Shown piece after piece: positions 57,044-64,000 of a stretch of 64,000 nucleotides of DNA. Below the pieces are notes generated by a model. That model was not told the DNA's origin. It saw nothing but the letters and a program-made list of their open reading frames with translations, and ran no database searches. A program made the position numbers and the translations under genes. Position 1 is the first letter of the stretch, and each line of letters opens with the position of its first letter. The stretch covers positions 65,519,852 to 65,583,851 of the forward strand of contig NC_084463.1 in assembly GCF_027409185.1 (NCBI RefSeq), read 5' to 3'. This DNA comes from Cynocephalus volans. Taxonomy: Eukaryota > Chordata > Mammalia > Dermoptera > Cynocephalidae.

Positions 57044-58683
57044 GTAGGTGTAGCGGCCCATTTCTTTGCTTTTGATGCTAAGTACAAAGCATGCTTCCCA
57101 ACTGCAGACAAAGAATGGAAGGATTCAGGTACATTTAGTGCTGGTTTGGCATTTTGTGGTGTGAGTTGATAACAGCTTCACAGCTATTGTAAATCATTAT
57201 GGCAGGTACTCGATTAGTGCTGAGAAGAATCCATGAAAAACTTACTTTAGTTTTATTTTAATCTTCCCTTACTAAACTTGTCAGTAGAACTGCTCACTGA
57301 GCATCATCTCATCGAATCCTAATGATCTCTCAGGTATAGGACCTACTATTCAAAGCTCTGTTTTCAGGTGAGGAAAAACTGAGTCTTTGAGCAGTTAAAC
57401 AACTTGTTCAAAGATCTACAGAGCCAGTGCAAAGCAGTATGACTCCTCTAGTCTAGATCTTGTCCTCTTCTAGCGTATAGGCTCTAGTAAGAGGCAAAGC
57501 GGTGTGGAGTCATGAATTTTTTTCCTTTCTTCCTAGTGCAAGAATTAGAGGCATTGCTGGAGGCCACTCCCAAATATTTCTTTTTGTGCCCCTCTCCCCC
57601 AAACCCACCACTCCATGAAAGCACCCTTTGCTCAAGAGCTGTGGGAGAAATAGAACATAGCAAAGTCAGTCATTTGAAACTAAATGGCATAGAAAGGTAT
57701 CTGAATTAATGAAAAAGGATTCTACGACATGTCATTGCTATTGAGGTTGCAGTGAAGCCTGGAGATGAATGCTTTTGGTAGAATTATAAATAGTTGACAT
57801 CTTTCTGGATAGCATTTGGTAATGCTTATCAAAGCCTTAGAGTTCTTCTTTTTGCCTTTGTAATTCCGCATCCAGAAATGGATCTTAAGAAAATAGAGAT
57901 GAATAAAGTTTCCATAGAGATGTTTGTCTTACTAATACTTGTAATGTTTAAAAATTGATGGCAACCTAAATATTAATCACAATAAAGTTATGATTAGTTA
58001 CAATTAGCCACAGATGGACTGTTTCTTTGGTTTTACATTTTCTCAAACCTGGATTATTGAGGATTTATGATATGGATTTCAATGTTGATCTCACTGGACC
58101 AACAGTTGCTTGTGATTTCAAGCCACAGGCTTTTGTTTAAGGGTTTCCCAGGGATGGCAAGATCTTTAGGCCCAAGCAAAGACTGTACTTTTCTGGCAAG
58201 CTTCTTTTTTCACCTGCCCTGTGCCTGTTTCATCAAGAGGCTCCAGGTGTGAAAGTTTCCTCTATCCCTTGCTCATCCAGGAAGTCCCTTTGGAGTTTAG
58301 TCTAAGATTTCTTTGGATCTGTAGTTTTCAGGTGGCTTTGGAAAAAAATATAATTTTTGTTTGTATATGGTAACTTCTTGTTTGTTTCAGCTGGTGAAGG
58401 TTTTCCTGTCCTTCTATGGCTTAACAAGAAGTAGAGCTCTTCTTTCCTATATGTTTTTTAATTTTCATAAGCGATGTTTGAATGTTTGAGTGTTTAAATG
58501 TTTTTTGATTGATTCACATTTACCCTGAGGTCATCTTCAAATATGGGTTATAATCAAAATGTACTCACTTAAATGTGTTTCTTTGACCAGCATGAAAGAA
58601 GGGAGAGAATAGTATAATAATAAAAGACTATTTAAAAATAGGGTTTATATCCTATAGGGTTCAAAAATATGTCTCTTAATTGC

Positions 58684-58803
58684 CATTTTTTAAATGTTTT
58701 ATTTTTATTTTTAATTTTTGGGTGGGTATGGTGCATGGATCAAACCCTGGCCTTGGTGTTATCAGCACCACACTCTAACCAACTGAGCTAACTGGCCAGC
58801 CTT
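58684..58803 (-). mobile_element. tRNA-Ile-derived SINE, antisense, with TSD
   Basis: The minus strand reads GGCTGGCCAGTTAGCTCAGT, 'agtgtggtgctgataacacc' and GGGTTTGATCCATGC, then an A-rich tail. TCTTAATTGC is duplicated at 58674-58683 and 58804-58813. Better preserved than the copy at 4058. Confidence 0.9.
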
Positions 58804-61004
58804 TCTTAATTGCAACGAGTGGTATAGTATTTTGAACAACAAGCAATAGAGTTAGAACTGGGTTCTGTGTATGATGTCATTGTGTATTCAGGCAAACTTG
58901 TCTTCAGGATTTTATTTCTTCTGGTATCTAAGTCAGGTGGGACATGGGTAGAAAAGCAGTGTGTTCTCTTTTCCATTTTATAAGAAAGTGCATGGTGCCT
59001 GAGTGGTTCTTAATCTGTTGGGTACATGTTTGAATTATTATTCATAGTGAGACATTCTGAGAAGTCATTATTTCTCCAGTGTTTAGTTCTCAGTAAATGT
59101 GTGGTATGTATACATGTGTACCTGTACTTAGGTACACATCTGCATCCTATGGTCCTCTGGATAGGTAAGGTTGGATATGGTGTCTCACAGCATATTGGAT
59201 GTCGGGCTTACATGCTCTTAGATGTACCAATGATATAGACCTGGATAGGGCAGACCAGACTGACTCCTTCCTAGAATACATTTAGCAGTATTTAAAAATG
59301 ACTCTCCCTATATGAAGATTATTGGACATCTCAGTATACCAAGAAAAGGTCCAAGACGGAGAAGTATTTCAGGGTTCTTTGTTCCTGGAGAAGTTGTTGA
59401 AAATCTTATGTAGTTGAACATCTTATGGAGTTGAGCATGCTGTGGTGAGCATTAAATTGGGTCTTAATGACCGTGGAGAGGAAGAACATCACAATGATTG
59501 TGTCTGAAGAGAGAGAATACTAATTTGAAAAAAAAGTTTTAATGTAATTTTTAATGTAGTCATCAATTTTGAAAGTACAGCCTGTTTGACCTTTTGTAAC
59601 AATTAAAAATATTTTGAATTGACTATTTAGATGTGTAGTCAGTGGAAAGGTTTAGCATATATAATGCTTATTTTGTTCTCTGGTAGTTTAAAAGTTGCCA
59701 TTAATGGGCTTAGAGATAATTAGAAAGTTTTGTGGCCATAGGACTGAATAATTGAATAGAATAAAGGCTAAATTAAAATTTGAGACTAATTAAAGTCATG
59801 TGTTAGGCTGTAATTAAAACTAGGTTGCCAGATAGTATTTGCTTTTGGAATTGAACTGTAATATATGAATATAGGAAAATGAATTCGTTAGCAAATAGCT
59901 AAGATTTGGGGAATCTGTTCTTTCCTTTCTATACTTTAAATAAAAATAAGGGGTGATTCAGGTACTTGTTGCTTTGAAGTACTTATTCTGTTTTAATTTA
60001 TTCACCTGTCTAAAATTCTTTTGCTCTAGAGCCATCGAGAAAAACTTCCCTTTATTTTCCTTAACCACACACACACCTTAAAAAAAAAAAGATCTCCTTT
60101 AGGGACAAGTGAAGCAAGGGATATGAATATAATTTTATAAAGCTGTATCCTGTGGTGCATTCTACCACTTGAGAGATTCTCTTTAGGGCTTACAGTTTTT
60201 GGTACTCATAAAACCAAGCTCTTCCATTTCTTATAAAAATGCCCAGTTGGAAATAGAAAAGATTTGGGATGAAAGGTAGGCACACCTCAGATACTCCTAA
60301 CTTTTATAATGCTTTTATTTGGGGAGGTTTGGGGGGGCCTGTGGGAGTTTATGTATAACTATTTTCTTTTCCAGATCAGTAGAAGGTAAAATAATTTCGG
60401 CAATATTCTCGCTTAGCTTTATTTGTCTGGCTGCATTTTGTGACTCTCAGAAATTTCATGAGTAATTTGGGTAGCAGAATGTGATTCCACTAGGGGACAG
60501 CAGAGGCCAAGCCTTTGCATTGTACGCACACTGGCAGCAGTTTAGATCTTAACAGCAAATGTGAAGATGGAAACTAGTTAAAATTTCCAATAACGTGAAG
60601 AGTTATGGTTTGTTTGTGGAAAATACTAGCACTTTCTGGAATAGATATGGGATTAAAAAAAGTTTCTTTAATTGGTTTGTGAATTGAAGTAATAAAAGTG
60701 AAAGGACAATTTCCATGAGCATTAACTTAAAGGACAGGAAAATTTGCTAGTGAAAATTCTTTCTTTTATTCCTTTCACTTAGATTCGTGAAAGTCCTGTC
60801 TTCATTCTGCTCCTTCTAGATAGAGGCTGATGCTTCCTTATGTGGTAATTTGCCATTGTGTGTTGGTATCTAGGGTTTAAAGTTTTAATAGAAGTCCAAG
60901 GCAAATCCTTCATTTTGCATCTTGAAGGAGTGAGGAGCTGGTGTAGAGTATAGCTGTAGAGTAGATAGAGGACTGACATTTCTTAGCAGTCTACATTTTG
61001 TCAT

Positions 61005-61620
61005 GAACTTACTTCCCCATCTTGTCTCCTACTGTCCATTCAATACAGCAGGTGGACCAATCCTTTTAAAACACAAGTTAGATCATGTCACTCCTCTGAT
61101 GGCTTCCCATTTCATTCAGAGTGAAGGCCAGTGACATCCTGGGCCTATGCTGTTCATTCTCCCTTCTGCCCTTCCTTTTTCTGTTCTGCTCTTGTTCCCT
61201 GTGCTCCATACTGGCCTTGCTGTTTCTTGTACATGCCAGGCATGTTCTTGCCTTAGGGCCTTTATATTCACTGTTTGGCTCAAATGCTTCCTCAGGTATC
61301 CACACAGGTATCTTTCTTACCCTCCACCAACCACTTCTTTCCCTGCTCTGTATTTTCTTTTTTCCATAGCCCTTTCTGCCTTCAAATATGAATTTCAAAG
61401 TGTTCATGGAAAGATTCATATCATCTTTTAAATTTATTTTTCCACCAACTTTTTGAAGTACCCTCGTATACTAGAGCATTTACTTAGTATATTTTTTGTT
61501 TCTTTCTCCCTATTAGATTGTAAGTTCCACAAAGGCAGCAGTGTTTGTCTAGTTTATTGATGTATGCTATGTGCTTAGAACAGGTCCTGGCATATAGCAG
61601 ACATTTGAGATAATAAATCC
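61005..61620 (+). repeat. L2 3' region, sense, split by MITE
   Basis: 'gatcatgtcactcctctgat', 'tgccttagggcctttatatt' and the end 'acaggtcctggcatatagca' are L2 3' text. A palindromic element occupies 61391-61465. Confidence 0.8.
61391..61465. mobile_element. Palindromic MITE, mariner-like (copy 5)
   Basis: 'aatttcaaagtgttcatgga' pairs with CAACTTTTTGAAGTACCCTC; TA follows one base after the right end. Inserted into an L2. Confidence 0.75.
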
Positions 61621-61646
61621 GACTTATGAATAGATCTTACCTAATA

Positions 61647-62172
61647 TGTTAATTATCTATTGCTGTGTAACAAATTGTCCCATGGCTTAGTGGCTTAAGG
61701 CAATAATTTACCTCATAGTTTCTGTGGGTCAGGAATCCAGGGGTGGCTCAGCTGGGTCCTCTGGTTCTCAGTCTATCACAAGGCTCCAATCAAGGTGTCA
61801 TATGGTACTTTAAGCTCAACTAGGGTTGGATTTGTTTCCAAGCTCACTCACATAGTTGTTGGAGATTCATTTCCTCCCTGGCTGTTGGTCAGAGGCATTT
61901 TAGTCCCTTTTTATATGGTTGTCTTCATAGGGCAGCTCACAACTTGTCAACTGACCTCATCAGAGAGAGCATTATGAAAGGGCAAGGAATTGAAAGGTGG
62001 AAGCAGCAATATCTTTTATGACCTAGACTTGTACGTCACATTCCATCTTATCTGCAGTATCCTAGTGGTCACACATCTGAGCCTATTCACTGTGTGTGAG
62101 GTAACTACACAATGGTGTGAATACCAGGAGGTGTGGATTATTGGGAATTATCTTAGAAGCTACCCATCACAC
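61647..62172 (-). mobile_element. MLT1-like MaLR LTR, antisense
   Basis: It starts TGTTAATTATCTATTGCTGT, contains 'tttctgtgggtcaggaatcc', 'tcttttatgacctagacttg' and 'gtgtgaataccaggaggtgt', and ends 'ctacccatcaca'. Old reversed LTR; the frames within are not genes. Confidence 0.7.
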
Positions 62173-63024
62173 CCAGTATCAAGTTTTATTAATAATTTTA
62201 AGGATAAAGGCAATCTCGAGTTATAGGTGAAGCAGGAAGAGGTCTGGGACCTCCATTACAGCCCCAGGTATTTTCTTGCCACATTAGGGTGTACTCTGCC
62301 CAGCCTAACACAGAAGACTCTAACTGATGTGTGTGACATATCACACAGATGGGCCATTTGTATACTCAGGTGCAGAGCTCACTAGAGAGAAATATCCACT
62401 GAATCCATGGATTGTGAACAACTCTGGTACATTCTATTAAAAGCCTCTCATAGATGAGGACCCTCATGCTAACAGCATTTGTCTCCCAGGAGGTCTGTCA
62501 GTATGTTTACGAGGAGATTTGACTTTGGCCATATCACTTTTTTGTTTGTTTGTCTGGCATCCTCCTCCCTACTTACCCCTATACCACATGGGGAATGAAT
62601 GGATTGTGGCTTAGCTATTTACTTCCCAAAATTTGATAAATATTTGTGTAAATAATGGGTGAACTCATTTAGCCTGTAGAGCAACCTTATGAAAGAGGTT
62701 TTCTTACTAGGAAACTTTTTCTCAGAGACTTGAGGTAAAATGTGTCTAAGATTACTCAGTTGAGTAAGTACCAGGCCTGGGATTTATACTCAGGTCTTTC
62801 TGATTCTATAGCTCGTTCTTGCCAATGTGCAGCTGTTTACATTTAATGGATTCTAGTGGGTGCTGCTCCTATGCAGGGCTTCTAGAATGCATGAAAGCCA
62901 GGTACTTGGAGAAGGAAGGTTGATGTCTTAAATTTGCTGCCATTTGTGGTCATGAAGATAAACTAAAAATGTAGTCGTTTTCTTTCTTATTTGGACTGTG
63001 AGAGCCAGATATCCCATAGTTGTT

Positions 63025-63190
63025 CAGACATTGTCTTTAAAAGTCAGGAAACTTAGGTCTGAATTTGATTTTGTCACCTAATAGCTGTGCACCCTTGGGT
63101 CAGTTTTTAAATTCCTTAAGCCTTAGTTTCTTCTCCTGTAAAATGAGGTAATCATATCTAATTCTCAGTTGTTTCCTGAAAGTACAGTTT
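63025..63190 (+). repeat. MIR-like element
   Basis: 'cacccttgggtcagttttta' followed by 'gccttagtttcttctcctgt' and 'aaaatgaggtaatcatatct' is the MIR 3' pattern. Confidence 0.65.
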
Positions 63191-64000
63191 TAGGTAGAAT
63201 CAGTACTGCTTTTATTTGAGTTTTATTTTTATTCTTATCTATTAAAATTTAGCTTTAAAAAATCCTTTTTTGGGGGAACAGAGTTGATAGAATTTAAGAT
63301 TTCTACCCTTTGTGAACTCTATAAATCCATTTTCTTAATCAGTGAGCTAGAAGCTTTCCATGCAGTATGTATTAACCGGCTTGGTTTCTTTCCAGTTATT
63401 TTATGGAGAACTTAATTTGTCACTGTTGAGTCTATCGTGATATACCTTTTTGTTATTTGAGATATTAGGTTGCAGATGACTTACTTTTTCCCAGAATATT
63501 TCCAAACCTATTCTTTTTTCTCCTTAGAATCCAGTGTAGAGTGTTTAGACATCCTGTAAGTCAGAGATACCTTCTTTCCTGGAATCAGCTCTCTTTTGTA
63601 CCATATTGTGTGGGAGGAACAGAACAGTTGGACTCAGATTCCTTATGGCTGTCTTTCTGCATCTGCATGACAGACTGCACTGTTCTTTCATAGTGACATG
63701 AAATCTTGGGGATGGTTGCCACAGGTAAGGCTGAGGTATAGGGAGAATGGGAAGATTCAGGGAAGGAAAAAAAGAAGGACTGTGGAATAGAGTGTAATCA
63801 ACAAATGTTTCCCTTTCTCCACCTCTTGATTATGCTTGTGTTATGAATAATGACTAGTATATTAATAGTCACAGTTGTAGAATTTCATATCCTAAAGGGA
63901 CCTAGATCATCTTATTCAAATGTATAATGTGTAAATAAGAAAATGTAATAGATCGCAATAAAATCTTATCAAAAATTGTATAGCTAATGAATAAATAGTA

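Larger units (their letters stand above)
28269..64000 (+). other. DDX10: DDX10 locus, 5' half (exons 1-9)
   Basis: DDX10 (yeast Dbp4) is a nucleolar ATP-dependent DEAD-box RNA helicase that remodels snoRNA/pre-rRNA contacts in the small-subunit processome. Nine + strand exons carry, in order, the Q-motif region, AAKTGSGKT (I), PTRELA (Ia), TPGR (Ib), DEAD (II), SAT (III), FFSS (IV region), ATDIAARG (V) and HRAGRTAR (VI). About 410 of the ~875 residues of the human protein, as I remember it, are covered; the C-terminal exons are outside the window. All introns are GT-AG with matching phases except exon 5/exon 6. The reading frame is broken at 41750 and 51481, and exon 4 has a 30-base insertion. 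As given, the product would stop after 228 codons, before DEAD. It is either a damaged assembly of a live gene or a decaying parental copy. Confidence 0.95.
57044..64000 (+). other. DDX10 intron 9 (partial, >6.9 kb)
   Basis: It starts GTAGGT and runs off the window. Contents: MIR-like 57300-57460, tRNA-Ile SINE 58684-58803, L2 61005-61620 with an inserted MITE, MLT1-like LTR 61647-62172, MIR-like 62650-62815 and 63025-63190. Stretches 57460-58670, 58815-61000 and 63190-64000 show nothing nameable. Confidence 0.8.

Noticed and set aside
57044-64000. DDX10 exon 10
   Set aside because: I looked for an acceptor followed by the expected Tyr-Lys-Glu-Asp-Gly reading and found none; it probably lies beyond the window.
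1-64000. CRISPR arrays, bacterial operons, plasmid or phage features
   Set aside because: The window is plainly mammalian nuclear DNA; no regularly spaced direct repeats or prokaryotic gene organisation were seen.

Overview
This is a mammalian nuclear genomic window: interspersed L1, L2, MIR, MaLR/ERVL LTR, hAT and Tigger fossils, GT-AG introns and two CpG islands. Two tRNA-derived SINE families point to the host. One has tRNA-like A and B boxes, the body GGATCCTATATAGGAATGGC and an A-rich tail (about 843, 27766 and 55044). The other is tRNA-Ile-like (about 4058 and 58684). No Alu was seen. From memory this combination fits the CYN-type SINEs of a colugo (Dermoptera: Galeopterus/Cynocephalus); the species call is an inference.

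Layout. 1-8000: repeats only. 8000-12800: a GC-rich block holding one orphan exon-like segment (8203-8354) and other gene-like debris that I cannot name. 13545-16274: one minus-strand L1 broken by two LTR-like insertions. 16275-17360: a CpG island with no recognised gene and two near-identical 95-bp repeats. 19638-20558: a full-length but dead olfactory receptor pseudogene. 20560-27760: L2, MIR and L1 debris. 27766-27916: a tRNA-SINE inserted against a CpG-island promoter. 28269 to the window end: the 5' half of DDX10 on the + strand.

DDX10 is the only recognisable protein-coding gene. It encodes the DEAD-box RNA helicase homologous to yeast Dbp4, which acts in nucleolar small-subunit ribosome assembly. 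Nine coding exons are present (28269-28454, 37232-37292, 38583-38713, 39736-39924, 41633-41752, 42425-42614, 47264-47390, 51475-51637, 56959-57043), all with GT/AG junctions. They cover the helicase core from the Q motif through motif VI. The C-terminal exons lie beyond the window.

The main surprise is that this copy does not read through. Exon 4 carries a 30-bp in-frame insertion of 14 A plus a perfect 16-bp duplication. Exon 5 ends in an in-frame TAG and is one base short of the phase exon 6 needs. Exon 8 has a TAA where tyrosine is expected. Either the sequence has errors, or the parental gene is decaying in this lineage; both can be tested. Secondary points are a CRE/X-box composite in the promoter, a five-copy family of ~80-bp palindromic mariner-like elements, and several nested insertions.
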